Source: a virus. Taken from it: a stretch of 49,859 nt of DNA. Both the position numbers and the translations under genes were made by a program. The notes beneath the pieces were generated by a model. The model did not search any database, had not been told where the DNA came from, and worked only from the letters and a program-made list of their open reading frames with translations. The stretch covers positions 1-49,859 of IMG/VR virus record IMGVR_UViG_3300009684_000046. One strand, 5' to 3'. Position 1 is the stretch's first letter, and every line of letters begins with the position of its first letter. This document shows positions 27,385-36,552 of this stretch, in pieces.

Positions 27385-29238
27385 ATGGCATGTAATCCGA
27401 TACAATTATATTATTTTGGAATAAGTAGCGCTAATATTTGTACTCAGGCTTTTGTTCCAAATACTGTGTATTATATTGATGGTGACCCAATGACATTGGG
27501 TAGTTATTTACATACATCAAGTCCATGTACGGGTGCGAATTTGGCGACAAGTGGTTATTATGCTTACATTAATAACGGAATTATTTATTATTTTAGTATA
27601 GATAGAAATGGTGCATTAAATAAAATGGACCAGTGTAATAATTGTGCGGTCGGAAGTGTTAAAAATTTAACACTAGTAACTTATACCGACTGTTGTGGAA
27701 ACTATGTAGAATTAATACCCACGGTTATTGACCAAACATTTATTTATGACCCCAATTATCCGGTAACAGGTGTGTATGTGTTTATTTCAACAACACCAAG
27801 AGTACCATGTCCTTCAAATTCTCCTACACCAACACATACGCCAACACCAACTGTAACACCAACACCAACAAAAACACCGGTATCTATATATGTTTCAGGA
27901 TGTTGTGATGGTAAAATATATAAATTATTATCAGGGGTAGGACAATCTATTGGGGCAGTAATAAGAGTTGCACCATTAAATTTTTGTTATACGGTTATTT
28001 CTGAACCTAAATTACCACCGACAAATACTTTAAAGGATAATTTGGGTATTACAATAGTTGACGGAGATTGTTATGATTTAAGTTGTCAACCATGTCCAAG
28101 TTCTACCCCAACACCAACACCAACACAAACTCCTGGTAATACCCCAACACCAACACCGGCACCAAATCCACCACCAATACCTGCTGCGGGTTCAGTAGGT
28201 GGAGAATGTAAGATTATTACAATAGAGAACTTTGAAATAAGTTGTAGTGGTACTAATCCAACAACATATGCTTCTTTAGATGGTAGTTTAACTGCAATTG
28301 TATCAGGAGGAACTGCGCCTTATTATTATATTTGGAGTGGGCCAAATGGAAGTTATTATACCAGTAAAACAATAACGAATATACCTTCAGGTGATTATAC
28401 TTTAACGGTTTATGATTATTTTAGGGATTTTACAGGAACAACTATTTGTACAATTACAGGACCTAAAGATTGTGAATTTGGCGCATCGTATTTTGAGTTT
28501 TTACCTCCAGAACCTTCACAAACATTAACAATGACAGTAACACCGACATTAACTCCTACTCGTACACCAACACCTACGCCTACTAAAACAACTGGATATA
28601 TACCGCCAACACCAACAGTAACTAAAACGTCAACACCAACAAGAACAATTACACCAAGTAATACCGCAACACCTACAGTTACACCAACAATAACTGCAAC
28701 ACCTACAGTTACACCAACAATAACTAGAAGTGGTGTACCAGCACCTGTATATAGTCAATCATATGAGGCGAATGTATATCGTTGTGTTCCTACCATACAA
28801 TGTGGAAGTGGATATACGATAACAACAATCACAGTTCAAAATCCGTTTACATTAACTTTGGCTAAATTCTATAGAAGTACTGACCCATATGATACTAATG
28901 TTTATGAGCCTTATACTACAGTATCAACACCGGCATCAGTAATTGTTAATTTTGGTTCTGAAACAACTACATGTACTTTGGCGTGTAATGCGTTACCAAC
29001 ATATAGATATTATTTGGCAGATAAGTATGATTGTGGTACTTGTACATTACAAGATAGCGGAGTTCAAGTTGCTGTGGCAAATTCAACATTGACGGTTGGT
29101 AAATGGTATGGTAATACTGATGGTACTTTCTCTTATTATATTACTTCAGGTCCAATAACGTCATCACCATCAGGACAACCAATATTGTTATCGTATACAA
29201 TGTCAACAAATTGTGCTAATGCTTGTATTATAAATTAA
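27385..29238 (+). CDS. Thr-Pro-rich fibre-like protein with SprB-like domain
   Basis: This 617-residue protein starts [12 protein letters not shown], a paralog of the N-terminus at 25810. It alternates small Cys-containing beta domains with three Thr-Pro stalks (near residues 145-165, 238-265 and 380-450). Between stalks two and three lies a SprB-like repeat ([20 protein letters not shown]...GDYTLTVYD). The last 160 residues have repeated Cys and Tyr-rich units ([28 protein letters not shown]). No signal peptide. It most likely forms a stalked virion fibre; the repeated modules suggest exchange with neighbouring genes. Confidence 0.65.
   Translation: MACNPIQLYYFGISSANICTQAFVPNTVYYIDGDPMTLGSYLHTSSPCTGANLATSGYYAYINNGIIYYFSIDRNGALNKMDQCNNCAVGSVKNLTLVTYTDCCGNYVELIPTVIDQTFIYDPNYPVTGVYVFISTTPRVPCPSNSPTPTHTPTPTVTPTPTKTPVSIYVSGCCDGKIYKLLSGVGQSIGAVIRVAPLNFCYTVISEPKLPPTNTLKDNLGITIVDGDCYDLSCQPCPSSTPTPTPTQTPGNTPTPTPAPNPPPIPAAGSVGGECKIITIENFEISCSGTNPTTYASLDGSLTAIVSGGTAPYYYIWSGPNGSYYTSKTITNIPSGDYTLTVYDYFRDFTGTTICTITGPKDCEFGASYFEFLPPEPSQTLTMTVTPTLTPTRTPTPTPTKTTGYIPPTPTVTKTSTPTRTITPSNTATPTVTPTITATPTVTPTITRSGVPAPVYSQSYEANVYRCVPTIQCGSGYTITTITVQNPFTLTLAKFYRSTDPYDTNVYEPYTTVSTPASVIVNFGSETTTCTLACNALPTYRYYLADKYDCGTCTLQDSGVQVAVANSTLTVGKWYGNTDGTFSYYITSGPITSSPSGQPILLSYTMSTNCANACIIN
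28531..28730 (+). repeat. Thr-Pro codon repeat tract
   Basis: This is the third stalk of the gene at 27385. It includes a direct duplication encoding [10 protein letters not shown] twice, with nearly identical DNA in both copies. Confidence 0.65.
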
Positions 29239-29248
29239 AAAATAAAAA

Positions 29249-30565
29249 ATGAGTAGATATTTTACTATATATATTAATTCAGGAACATCTCCAGGTCCTT
29301 ATAATGTTTATTATAATACTATTGGTTCTGGTAATATTGCAACGGTATATCCGACAGGGTTACCTGCAACTAATTTAACTTTAAGTCAGTTACTAGTTGG
29401 AGTTACAGTATATGCACCTGTAGACATTGTTGATTTATATTTGTATAATGAATTGTGTGAAACATCTAAAAATTTCAATATACCTCAAGTACCTGTAAGT
29501 TATCCTGATATATGTATTACAGTCCAAAATAGAGAACAAAGTATCAATGACCAATATTCGTTTTCGTATAATTATAATACTGTCAACGGTAAGCCGGAAT
29601 ATGAAACATTTGATGGTTATTTATTAAATTGGAATACTAACGGATATTGGGAGTTTATTACATATCCGGGTTCTGTTAGGTTACAATCTAACGATGCCGA
29701 TAATGTACCTGATAGTAATTGGAGTGCTTTGGGACCTGGAGGAAGTTTATATATAATAACGGCTCAACAAGGAGTTTGTTTTGCACTTAAAAATCCAAAT
29801 AATTTAAATATTACATATATTGACCCAACTTGTTATGGAAATACTGATGGGTCAATCAGTGCTATTGCAACTGGTGGTGCTGGTGGTTGGGTGTATTCAT
29901 TAAATGGTATTATGTACAATAATTCAGTGGGTATATTCACCTCTTTAGGTGGTGGACAATATACTGTATATGCTAAAGATTTAAGTGGAGATGTGATTAG
30001 TCAAACAGTTACATTGACTGCACAACCAGTTAATAATTTTACAATAACAGGTGTTAGAAGTGTTACAAACTTACCTACTGTTGGAAACATGAATTATTAT
30101 TTAGTAACAATAAATTATGATACATCACAAATACCTACGGGAGGGGTTGTATTTGATTATGAGATGGTTTATAATTTATCATACACTGGACCTGGGTCGG
30201 TAATTTTTGATACCACACAACATTATTTAACTATAAATGGAAATCCATTGGTAATTAATTCCGCATTTACAAATACATTAACCGCTACAACATTATCATC
30301 TTGTAATCCTATATATAGTCAATATGATGGTTCTAATGGTTATGTTTCTACGGGAATTAGTTTATTAAATGGTGACGTATTTACTGCTAATATTATTTAT
30401 GGTATTGATACAAAAACAAATGGTATTTTTGATGGGGTATGTTATACGAAAAGTTCTGTTATACTTAATCTAATCTTGGGTAATGTTAAACTTTATTGTG
30501 ATTGTTGTAATATAAACAACACGATAATTAATATTTCAGAACCAATACAAATTTACCAACCTTAA
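29249..30565 (+). CDS. Fibre-like protein with SprB-like repeat
   Basis: This 438-residue protein lacks the Thr-Pro stalks of its neighbours. Around residues 190-255 it has DPTCYGNTDGSISAIATGG...GGQYTVYAKDLSGD, a clear SprB-like Ig repeat. The N-terminal 150 residues are Tyr/Asn-rich beta sequence, and the C-terminal 60 contain CDCCNI. It starts 10 nt after the previous gene. Probably another component or tip of the fibre assembly; a specific partner cannot be named. Confidence 0.6.
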   Translation: MSRYFTIYINSGTSPGPYNVYYNTIGSGNIATVYPTGLPATNLTLSQLLVGVTVYAPVDIVDLYLYNELCETSKNFNIPQVPVSYPDICITVQNREQSINDQYSFSYNYNTVNGKPEYETFDGYLLNWNTNGYWEFITYPGSVRLQSNDADNVPDSNWSALGPGGSLYIITAQQGVCFALKNPNNLNITYIDPTCYGNTDGSISAIATGGAGGWVYSLNGIMYNNSVGIFTSLGGGQYTVYAKDLSGDVISQTVTLTAQPVNNFTITGVRSVTNLPTVGNMNYYLVTINYDTSQIPTGGVVFDYEMVYNLSYTGPGSVIFDTTQHYLTINGNPLVINSAFTNTLTATTLSSCNPIYSQYDGSNGYVSTGISLLNGDVFTANIIYGIDTKTNGIFDGVCYTKSSVILNLILGNVKLYCDCCNINNTIINISEPIQIYQP

Positions 30566-30567
30566 AA

Positions 30568-30575
30568 TATTTATT
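30568..30575 (+). promoter_or_regulatory. TATTTATT octamer, candidate late promoter
   Basis: It lies 4 nt before the ATG at 30580 in a 14-nt gap. Its position also supports that ATG over the in-frame TTG at 30574, which falls inside the motif. Confidence 0.5.
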
Positions 30576-30579
30576 GATT

Positions 30580-32793
30580 ATGGGTTATATTATTAAAAAT
30601 ACTTCGGCATTAGTTAACACTAGATTTACAGATGCGGGAAGAAGAAAATTATCACAAGGAAATCTAAATATAAGGTATTTCCAAGTCGGAGATAGCGAAG
30701 TTTTTTATAATAAAATATCGGGTTATAATCAATCTGATTGTTATGTTCTTCAACCACCTTATAATGCTCAAAATATAAGTCAACAACCTCAAACTAATAA
30801 AGGGAATGTTAAATACCCTTATTATGTTAAAGGAAGTAGTGGTAATACTTATGGGATAGCAATTGAACAATCAGTGATATCTCCAATATATAACTCAGCG
30901 GGACTAAAAGGATTTTTTAGTGGAAGTCAGTATCCTTGGTCAGTTCAGATAACTAGTGGATATACACTAAGTCCAAATTATACAATGAATAGTTGTAATT
31001 TTTGTAGTGACTCAAGTATTTTCTTTTATAACAATCCTTGCACCTCTGAAACCTATTTTCCAAAAGTGGGTGATTTTGCAACAATTTATTTTAAGGGTGA
31101 TGATAGTTGCGGTACGTTTAGTACTGACTTTCCTGTTTTTACATATAGGATACAAGATATCGTTGGTGATATTTTATTTTTTGATAGGAAAGTTCCTGAT
31201 TTTCAAGGAATGAATAGTGGATTAATTAATTGTTGTGCTGACCATAGAATTTATATTTACCCGTCAGGAATGACGGTATTGTATGATACTAAAACACCAC
31301 TTGGATATGTTCCACCTACAGTGTTAAATTTTGAGACAATTTGTTATTTGGGGTATGGTGATGTTAATGTTTGGAATATGAATATTCCTTGGTCTGTAAG
31401 TCCTGCGGGGTTAATATCAACACTAAATGAGGATTATACTAAATTTGGTTCGGTTAATTATCTTGGGACAAAAGAATATTTGGGATATCAAGAAAGTACA
31501 GGACAAACATTTTTTATTAGTAATACTTTAAGTGCGGAAACTACGGACACTTACTATTATAATTCTTATAGTGAAATAATTAAAGTTAAACCTGAAGACC
31601 AAAAGGCGATTGCAATTGTTCACTACACTAATAATTTAATTGATACTATATACGGCGAAAAATTCGCATTAGAACCATTTGATATAAAGGCAACAGACCA
31701 AACAGGTTTTGCAAGAAATTTTAAGGTTACACTACCCACTCTTATGTGGCACAAATCAAATACAGGATTAATGGGTGAAACATTTTATGTTGACCCCAAT
31801 GTAGGAACCTCTGACTTTTTTGATGTTAGATATATGCAATCCTCAAAAAATATGGATATGAATGACCCTGGTTTAAGATATTACCATTTATGGGACACGT
31901 ATCTTAATACTGATGGGATGCCAAGTAGGGTTGGTAAGGTTTTTCCTGACTTGAAAATGGTTATATTTGATGACGACGAAATTATTGCGGCAATGTCATA
32001 TAAGGCAAATAGAAACTGGACGTTACCGGCACCGAAGTTATCTTTAATGGTACCAAATGCATGTGATACAATTGATGATGACTATGGTTTATTGGCAAAT
32101 GAAAATGAATACTTGTATTTGACATATAGATTTAATTCAAGTGCTTTTACAAATTCTTTACATTGTAATTATTATACAAAGATACAGGGGCCTCAAACTT
32201 GTTTTACAACACAAAGACAAGACGTTGCCGTTAAATTTGGAGGAGGGTTTAATTTCATGAAAGAGTGTTGTTTCCAAGGATATAGTGCAAATGAGTTTTA
32301 TATTTTAGCTCAGGTAGTTACGGGTTCTACAACTCAGCCAAATCCTGCATCGTGGAAAATCATTAATTTTACAGACCAAATGAGTGCGACAACAAGTAAT
32401 GGTTATATCACATCAAATGGTATGACAGGTTCTACATTTATTGTTAGATATAATCAATATACGACTGCGGCAACATATAACTTGGATGAATATATTGATT
32501 TACCTTTACCGACAGGAGAAGAGAGTAAATTAACATTTGGTGATGAATATTTCTTTTATGGTAATATTGAAACAGATATTGAGGCGACAATATATGAGAT
32601 GAAATATTTGTGTAATTTGAGTTCTCAACAGTTTACTAATAGTAGTAATCCGACTTGGACATCAGGTGCAACATCTTATATGACTGAAGTTGGTTTGTTT
32701 GACGAAGACAAAGATTTGCTAATTATTAGTAAATTTCAATCACCAGTTTTAAGACAAGGAACACAACAAGTGTCAATTAATATTGACTTCTAA
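30580..32793 (+). CDS. Putative virion protein at end of structural block
   Basis: This 737-residue protein starts MGYIIKNTSALVNTRFTDAG. The start at 30580 is preferred over an upstream TTG because it is an ATG and lies 4 nt after the promoter-like octamer. The first 60 residues (LVNTRFTDAGRRKLSQG) resemble the N-terminal region of phage fibre or neck proteins that begin with a short helix. The rest is beta-rich with scattered cysteines (CNFCSDSS, CCADHR). Its C-terminal 100 residues end in SINIDF. Not recognised; a fibre, whisker or baseplate-associated role is possible. Confidence 0.6.
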   Translation: MGYIIKNTSALVNTRFTDAGRRKLSQGNLNIRYFQVGDSEVFYNKISGYNQSDCYVLQPPYNAQNISQQPQTNKGNVKYPYYVKGSSGNTYGIAIEQSVISPIYNSAGLKGFFSGSQYPWSVQITSGYTLSPNYTMNSCNFCSDSSIFFYNNPCTSETYFPKVGDFATIYFKGDDSCGTFSTDFPVFTYRIQDIVGDILFFDRKVPDFQGMNSGLINCCADHRIYIYPSGMTVLYDTKTPLGYVPPTVLNFETICYLGYGDVNVWNMNIPWSVSPAGLISTLNEDYTKFGSVNYLGTKEYLGYQESTGQTFFISNTLSAETTDTYYYNSYSEIIKVKPEDQKAIAIVHYTNNLIDTIYGEKFALEPFDIKATDQTGFARNFKVTLPTLMWHKSNTGLMGETFYVDPNVGTSDFFDVRYMQSSKNMDMNDPGLRYYHLWDTYLNTDGMPSRVGKVFPDLKMVIFDDDEIIAAMSYKANRNWTLPAPKLSLMVPNACDTIDDDYGLLANENEYLYLTYRFNSSAFTNSLHCNYYTKIQGPQTCFTTQRQDVAVKFGGGFNFMKECCFQGYSANEFYILAQVVTGSTTQPNPASWKIINFTDQMSATTSNGYITSNGMTGSTFIVRYNQYTTAATYNLDEYIDLPLPTGEESKLTFGDEYFFYGNIETDIEATIYEMKYLCNLSSQQFTNSSNPTWTSGATSYMTEVGLFDEDKDLLIISKFQSPVLRQGTQQVSINIDF

Positions 32794-32821
32794 TCATATT
32801 GATTTATTTTCATTATAATTT

Positions 32822-33421
32822 ATGGCTAAAGAAATAGAAAATAACCCAAAAGTTTTGGCGTTGGATATATCCACCAAAACCATCGGAATTGCTTTGTTTG
32901 ATATAACAACCAGAGAATTATTGGAATTAACTCACGTATCTCCCGTCCCCAAGCCAAAGAGGGAGAATAAGATGGAGGAGTTGTTGATTAAGGCGGAGAT
33001 GGTTCGTTCCAAGATTGATAATTACAAAAACTTAAATGTGACGGAAGTAGTTATTGAGGAGCCATTGTTAGGTTCTAATAACATCTATACAATCCAAACG
33101 TTATTAAGATTTAATACTTTAGTATTTAAGGACATTTACGAACAATTGGGAATTGTTCCTGAGTTTATTTCTACATACAATGCACGTAAGTTTGCATTTC
33201 CCCATCTTGTCCAACCAAATGACAAGGGTAAATTTGTTTTGTTTGGAGGTTTTCCAAGAGACATAGACAAAAAAACTATAATATGGGAGTTGGTTGCCAA
33301 GAGGGAACCACAAATCACTTGGAACTACACCAAGAATAACACTCTTAAGAAAGAGAATTTTGACTCGTCTGATGCTTATACTGCTGGTCTTGGGTATATG
33401 AGGATGAAACAGATTTGGTAA
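32822..33421 (+). CDS. RuvC-like Holliday junction resolvase/RNase H-fold nuclease
   Basis: This 199-residue protein has the RuvC layout: D15 in VLALDISTKTIGIAL (strand 1 of the RNase H fold), E79/E80 in VVIEEPLL, and the paired acidic site D181/D184 in FDSSDAYTAGL at the C-terminus. It would resolve branched recombination or replication DNA before packaging, a task done by endonuclease VII in T4. It lies between the structural block and the RHH/HNH cassette, near the primase. The middle region (residues 120-150) has an extra loop not seen in bacterial RuvC, common in phage forms. Confidence 0.82.
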   Translation: MAKEIENNPKVLALDISTKTIGIALFDITTRELLELTHVSPVPKPKRENKMEELLIKAEMVRSKIDNYKNLNVTEVVIEEPLLGSNNIYTIQTLLRFNTLVFKDIYEQLGIVPEFISTYNARKFAFPHLVQPNDKGKFVLFGGFPRDIDKKTIIWELVAKREPQITWNYTKNNTLKKENFDSSDAYTAGLGYMRMKQIW

Positions 33422-33471
33422 TCCTCTAATTTTTTTTTATTAAAAAAATGATACTTTTACAAAAAATAAAA

Positions 33472-33479
33472 TATTTATA
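33472..33479 (+). promoter_or_regulatory. TATTTATA octamer before RHH/HNH cassette
   Basis: It lies 3 nt before the ATG at 33483, so the cassette seems to carry its own promoter. The 50 nt before it are very A/T-rich. Confidence 0.5.
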
Positions 33480-33482
33480 TAT

Positions 33483-33644
33483 ATGGGAAGGAAAAAAATA
33501 GACAAAGAAGATAAAAAAATTAGGATGTCGGTTACTGTTGACCCGGACATAGAAAAAATAATAAGAAAAAATCATATTAATCTTTCCTCATTAACTAATA
33601 AATTATTAAAGGAGTATTTTAATGGAAAAAAAGATATGTTCTAA
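33483..33644 (+). CDS. Small ribbon-helix-helix type DNA-binding protein
   Basis: This 53-residue protein begins MGRKKIDKEDKKIRMSVTVD and continues PDIEKIIRKNHINLSSLTNK; the strand KIRMSVTVD and the two following helices match the Arc/CopG ribbon-helix-helix fold. Such proteins bind operators as dimers. It overlaps the HNH gene by 23 nt, so it probably controls or accompanies that endonuclease. The overlap with a selfish endonuclease and the private octamer suggest the two form one mobile unit. Confidence 0.75.
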   Translation: MGRKKIDKEDKKIRMSVTVDPDIEKIIRKNHINLSSLTNKLLKEYFNGKKDMF

Positions 33645-34314
33645 GTGTCTGATTGACAAAAATGTTGGAGAATTTCACAAACATAAAAAAATGAAGGATG
33701 GTTTATATTCTCAATGTAAAGAGTGTAGAATATTGAAATCTAAATTTGATTATAAAATAAATTCTGAAAAAACAAAAAAAATAATTGAAGAAAAAAAATG
33801 TTGTTCTTGTGGGATAATTAAAAATATATCTAGTTTTCACAAACAAATTGGTACTAATGATGGTTATAGAGTTATGTGTAAAGATTGTAGAAAGGAAGAT
33901 TTTAAGTTAAAGTATTCAGAAATAAAATACAAACACAGAGAACGTGCTAAAAATTATAGAATTAATAATAGAGATAATTATAACAAATATAGAAAAAAAT
34001 TATATAAATTAAAACCTCATATTTTTGCTTGGAGAGGAATGATAAATTCGGTTATTAGAAGGTTGAATAAAAAAAAAGAAGATAAAACATATGATATTTT
34101 AGGATATACCGCACTAGAATTCAAAGAACATATTGAAAAACAATTTTTGGATGGTATGTCGTGGGATAATTGGGGAGAATGGCACATTGACCACATTAAA
34201 CCATTAAATTCTTTTGACAAAGAAACTGACCTTAAAATAATAAATAGTTTATCTAATCTTCAACCACTTTGGGCTATTGATAACATTTTGAAGAGAGATA
34301 GAATTTTGATTTAA
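33622..34314 (+). CDS. HNH homing-type endonuclease
   Basis: This 230-residue protein carries two zinc-binding repeats, C6/C9 with C32/C35 and C59-C62 with C85/C88, each followed by a short helix (EFHKHKKMKDGLY, SFHKQIGTNDGYR), then a basic helical region and a C-terminal HNH nuclease: H187, D189 and H190 in WHIDHIKPL and the later NLQPLWAIDN with N211 and N220. It probably cuts an allele lacking the insertion and spreads the cassette among related phages. It sits between the RuvC-like and primase genes and interrupts neither. Confidence 0.85.
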   Translation: MEKKICSKCLIDKNVGEFHKHKKMKDGLYSQCKECRILKSKFDYKINSEKTKKIIEEKKCCSCGIIKNISSFHKQIGTNDGYRVMCKDCRKEDFKLKYSEIKYKHRERAKNYRINNRDNYNKYRKKLYKLKPHIFAWRGMINSVIRRLNKKKEDKTYDILGYTALEFKEHIEKQFLDGMSWDNWGEWHIDHIKPLNSFDKETDLKIINSLSNLQPLWAIDNILKRDRILI

Positions 34315-34339
34315 TTTAATTTTTTAATATAATTCTTCA

Positions 34340-35239
34340 ATGGATAATGAAGAAGAAGTAATTTATGAACTATTAGTTGAAGTTTTAGGAGAACCAAAAA
34401 AGGCGTATCATTCGCATTCGCAGTTTTCATGGAATTGTCCTGTGTGCGATGAAGGGAAGGGTAAGGGTAATTTTGAGGTAAATATTATAAAATCAACGTT
34501 CAATTGTTGGAGTTGTGGCGATAGTGAGGGAACTCATGGCCCGATAGGAAAACTATTTGATAAGTTTGGAACCAAGAAACAGAAGAAGTTATATCTATTG
34601 GTTCGCCCCGAAGAGAAACAGGAAAAGAGAGCGTTTATACCCAAGGTTAAACTACCTGATGGGTTCACCAAGATATTAGATTGTAATAAGATTTATCCCC
34701 CATATAGGGAAGGTATTAACTATCTCAAGAGTAGAGGTATTACTGATGAGATGTGTGAAAAGTATGGTATTGGTTTGACTAGTATTGGTAGTTTTGCTGG
34801 TAGGGTTGTTATTCCGTCATATGATAAGGGTGGGGACTTAAATTATTTTGTTGCTCGTTCTTGGAATCCGAGGGCTAAACAAAAGTATATGAATCCTAAG
34901 GCTGAGAAGGATAAAATTATCTTTAATGAGAACTTAATTGATTGGGATAAAGATATTTATGTTTGTGAGGGAATGTTTGATGCGATATTTTTGCCTAATG
35001 CCGTTCCAATGCTTGGTAAACATTTATCTGAGTTATTATTCACGACGATATATGAGAAGGCTAAGGGTGATGTGATTATATGTTTGGATGGGGATGCATA
35101 TGAGAGTAGTATTAAATTATATCACACATTAAATGGGGGTGTTCTTTATAATAGAATAAAGATGGTTAGATTACCGGTGGATAAGGATGTGTGTGATTTG
35201 AGGGGTGAAATAAATGATTATTATATAACAATTAAATAA
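34340..35239 (+). CDS. DNA primase (DnaG / T4 gp61 type)
   Basis: This 299-residue protein makes RNA primers for lagging-strand synthesis. It has an N-terminal zinc-binding domain (C33, C36, C56, C59 in CPVC...CWSC) and a Toprim catalytic core with E210 in YVCEGMFDA and the metal site D250-G-D252 in ICLDGDAY. The length is close to T4 gp61 (342). It partners the helicase at 2274, although the two genes are 32 kb apart here. It starts 25 nt after the HNH gene, which may have been inserted just upstream. Confidence 0.9.
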   Translation: MDNEEEVIYELLVEVLGEPKKAYHSHSQFSWNCPVCDEGKGKGNFEVNIIKSTFNCWSCGDSEGTHGPIGKLFDKFGTKKQKKLYLLVRPEEKQEKRAFIPKVKLPDGFTKILDCNKIYPPYREGINYLKSRGITDEMCEKYGIGLTSIGSFAGRVVIPSYDKGGDLNYFVARSWNPRAKQKYMNPKAEKDKIIFNENLIDWDKDIYVCEGMFDAIFLPNAVPMLGKHLSELLFTTIYEKAKGDVIICLDGDAYESSIKLYHTLNGGVLYNRIKMVRLPVDKDVCDLRGEINDYYITIK

Positions 35240-35242
35240 AAT

Positions 35243-35455
35243 ATGAAAGAAACAAAATTAGGTTCAGACATTACACCTGATGAAAAGGTGTGTTATAACT
35301 GCAAACATCTCGCTTGGATGATTGGAATAGGACAGGGGTTAAGATGTATTCATCCAAAGAAGGGGAACTCGGAGATGATACCGAGTAGCAAACACACATG
35401 CGAATTATTTGAGAAAAATCCAAAATTGGAAAAACCCGATAAAAATGAATTATGA
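35243..35455 (+). CDS. Small Cys-containing protein
   Basis: This 70-residue protein has CYNCKHLAWMIGIGQGLRC and a later HTCELFE; the four cysteines could bind one metal ion. It starts 3 nt after the primase stop and overlaps the next gene by 4 nt. The family resembles other short phage proteins with a CxxC...C...C pattern, but I cannot name a function. Confidence 0.6.
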   Translation: MKETKLGSDITPDEKVCYNCKHLAWMIGIGQGLRCIHPKKGNSEMIPSSKHTCELFEKNPKLEKPDKNEL

Positions 35456-35739
35456 AAAAGTTATTTACAATAATTTTATTATTGTTCTGCATCAATACGA
35501 ATGCTCAAATTTTAGAAGTTAAAACACAAAGTGTAACTCAAGAATACATTAACTTTTATAATAAAAAGTTGGATTCTTTATCTAAACTATATAATAAAAA
35601 AGTTTTTGGATATCAAAGGACTATTACCGTTGGGGAAAAAGTTAGGGAAACATGTGTTATTTTTTACACGTCAAATAAAGAAACGAGAGACAGTATAGTT
35701 TGGGTTAAAGAACTCATTGTTGAAAAAAAACCAAAATAA
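35452..35739 (+). CDS. Small exported protein with signal peptide
   Basis: This 95-residue protein starts MKKLFTIILLLFCINTNAQ, a signal peptide of typical Bacteroidota style ending in NAQ. The mature part is about 76 residues, hydrophilic, with two Lys-rich helices (YINFYNKKLDSLSKLYNKK) and a short beta region. It would act in the periplasm or at the envelope during infection. It overlaps the preceding gene by 4 nt and ends just before a host-type promoter. Confidence 0.75.
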   Translation: MKKLFTIILLLFCINTNAQILEVKTQSVTQEYINFYNKKLDSLSKLYNKKVFGYQRTITVGEKVRETCVIFYTSNKETRDSIVWVKELIVEKKPK

Positions 35740-35741
35740 TT

Positions 35742-35771
35742 TTGGCGGTATTGAAATTAGTTTTATATTTG
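35742..35771 (+). promoter_or_regulatory. Host-type promoter (TTG ... TATATTTG)
   Basis: TTG at 35742-35744 and TATATTTG at 35764-35771 are separated by 19 nt, fitting the Bacteroidota primary-sigma consensus. It drives the small genes from 35791. The flanking sequence (TTTGGC..., TTTGTGTTCTAAA) recurs at five other sites in this window. Confidence 0.8.
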
Positions 35772-35790
35772 TGTTCTAAAACGATAAAAT

Positions 35791-35955
35791 ATGGCGGATA
35801 TAATTAATTTTGATTTACAAACGTATGGCAGATTAAAAAAGGAATATCAACGCTCTGTTGATAATAACGTTGAGGTATTTGTGTTTGAGGGACATGAGTT
35901 ATTGACCGAATACGCCAAGTATTTGATTGAGTATTTAACCACAAAATTTAATTAA
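35791..35955 (+). CDS. Small hypothetical protein
   Basis: This 54-residue protein has the sequence start MADIINFDLQTYGRLKKEYQ and a C-terminal helix (HELLTEYAKYLIEYLTTKF). It is the first gene after the host-type promoter at 35742, so it is likely made early. It is soluble and helical with no known motif. Confidence 0.65.
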   Translation: MADIINFDLQTYGRLKKEYQRSVDNNVEVFVFEGHELLTEYAKYLIEYLTTKFN

Positions 35956-35961
35956 TAAGAT

Positions 35962-36057
35962 ATGAACAGACAGACAAACGAAAGAACGACATATCCACTT
36001 TTTATTGGTGCGATTGTTATTTTTATTTTATTGGTTGTATTAATGAAATTAACTTAA
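35962..36057 (+). CDS. Small single-pass membrane protein
   Basis: This 31-residue peptide has a polar N-terminus (MNRQTNERTTYP) followed by one transmembrane helix (LFIGAIVIFILLVVLM). It lies 6 nt after the 54-residue gene and 4 nt before the next gene, so it is part of the same transcript. Very short phage membrane proteins often act on the host envelope or on holins, but nothing here decides. Confidence 0.55.
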   Translation: MNRQTNERTTYPLFIGAIVIFILLVVLMKLT

Positions 36058-36061
36058 AATT

Positions 36062-36487
36062 ATGAAAGGGACATTAAATAAAACAGAACAAGGGTGGGTG
36101 GTAAGATATGGAGATATGCGGTTTCTTCCATTACATCCCGAATACCAATATTTTTTACCGTTAGATTTAAATTTGGAGGGTAATGAAGTGGAATTTGATT
36201 GGTCTGTTATAGTAGACCACTATACAGGTAAAGGTAAGGAATATGCTAAATTACTTGATAAAAAAGTAATATGTGAGTATAGTGGTTTACCATCAGTAAC
36301 ATCATATACTACATCCGAATATCCTGAACTTGAAGGAACATTAGCATTATGTAATGATAAGATTTGGGACGACATATATGAAGAATACTCAAAGGAACAA
36401 TATCCACCATTTGGTGGGCCATTTACGGACTCAATATCATTTATAGATTGGTTAAAATTATACTATAAATCACCCGAAAAAAAATAA
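36062..36487 (+). CDS. Hypothetical protein
   Basis: This 141-residue soluble protein is rich in Tyr, Trp and Pro. It starts MKGTLNKTEQGWVVRYGDMR, has a beta-rich N-terminal half, and a C-terminal segment with WDDIYEEYSKEQYPPFGGPF. No motif recognised. It is the last gene of the transcript led by the promoter at 35742 and ends 12 nt before the next host-type promoter. Confidence 0.65.
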   Translation: MKGTLNKTEQGWVVRYGDMRFLPLHPEYQYFLPLDLNLEGNEVEFDWSVIVDHYTGKGKEYAKLLDKKVICEYSGLPSVTSYTTSEYPELEGTLALCNDKIWDDIYEEYSKEQYPPFGGPFTDSISFIDWLKLYYKSPEKK

Positions 36488-36499
36488 TTAAAAAAAGTT

Positions 36500-36530
36500 T
36501 TGGCTGGTAAATAATTACCCTTTATCTTTG
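36500..36530 (+). promoter_or_regulatory. Host-type promoter (TTG ... TATCTTTG)
   Basis: TTG at 36500-36502 and TATCTTTG at 36523-36530 have 20 nt between them. It is followed by TATTCACAAAACAATCAAA, which also follows the promoter at 39608. It drives the gene at 36553 and probably the first tRNA-like element. Confidence 0.82.
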
Positions 36531-36552
36531 TATTCACAAAACAATCAAATAT

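Noticed and set aside
26300-28740. Possible CRISPR-like or satellite repeats
   Set aside because: The repeats are short Thr-Pro codon runs inside frames, with no constant spacer length and no repeat-spacer structure.
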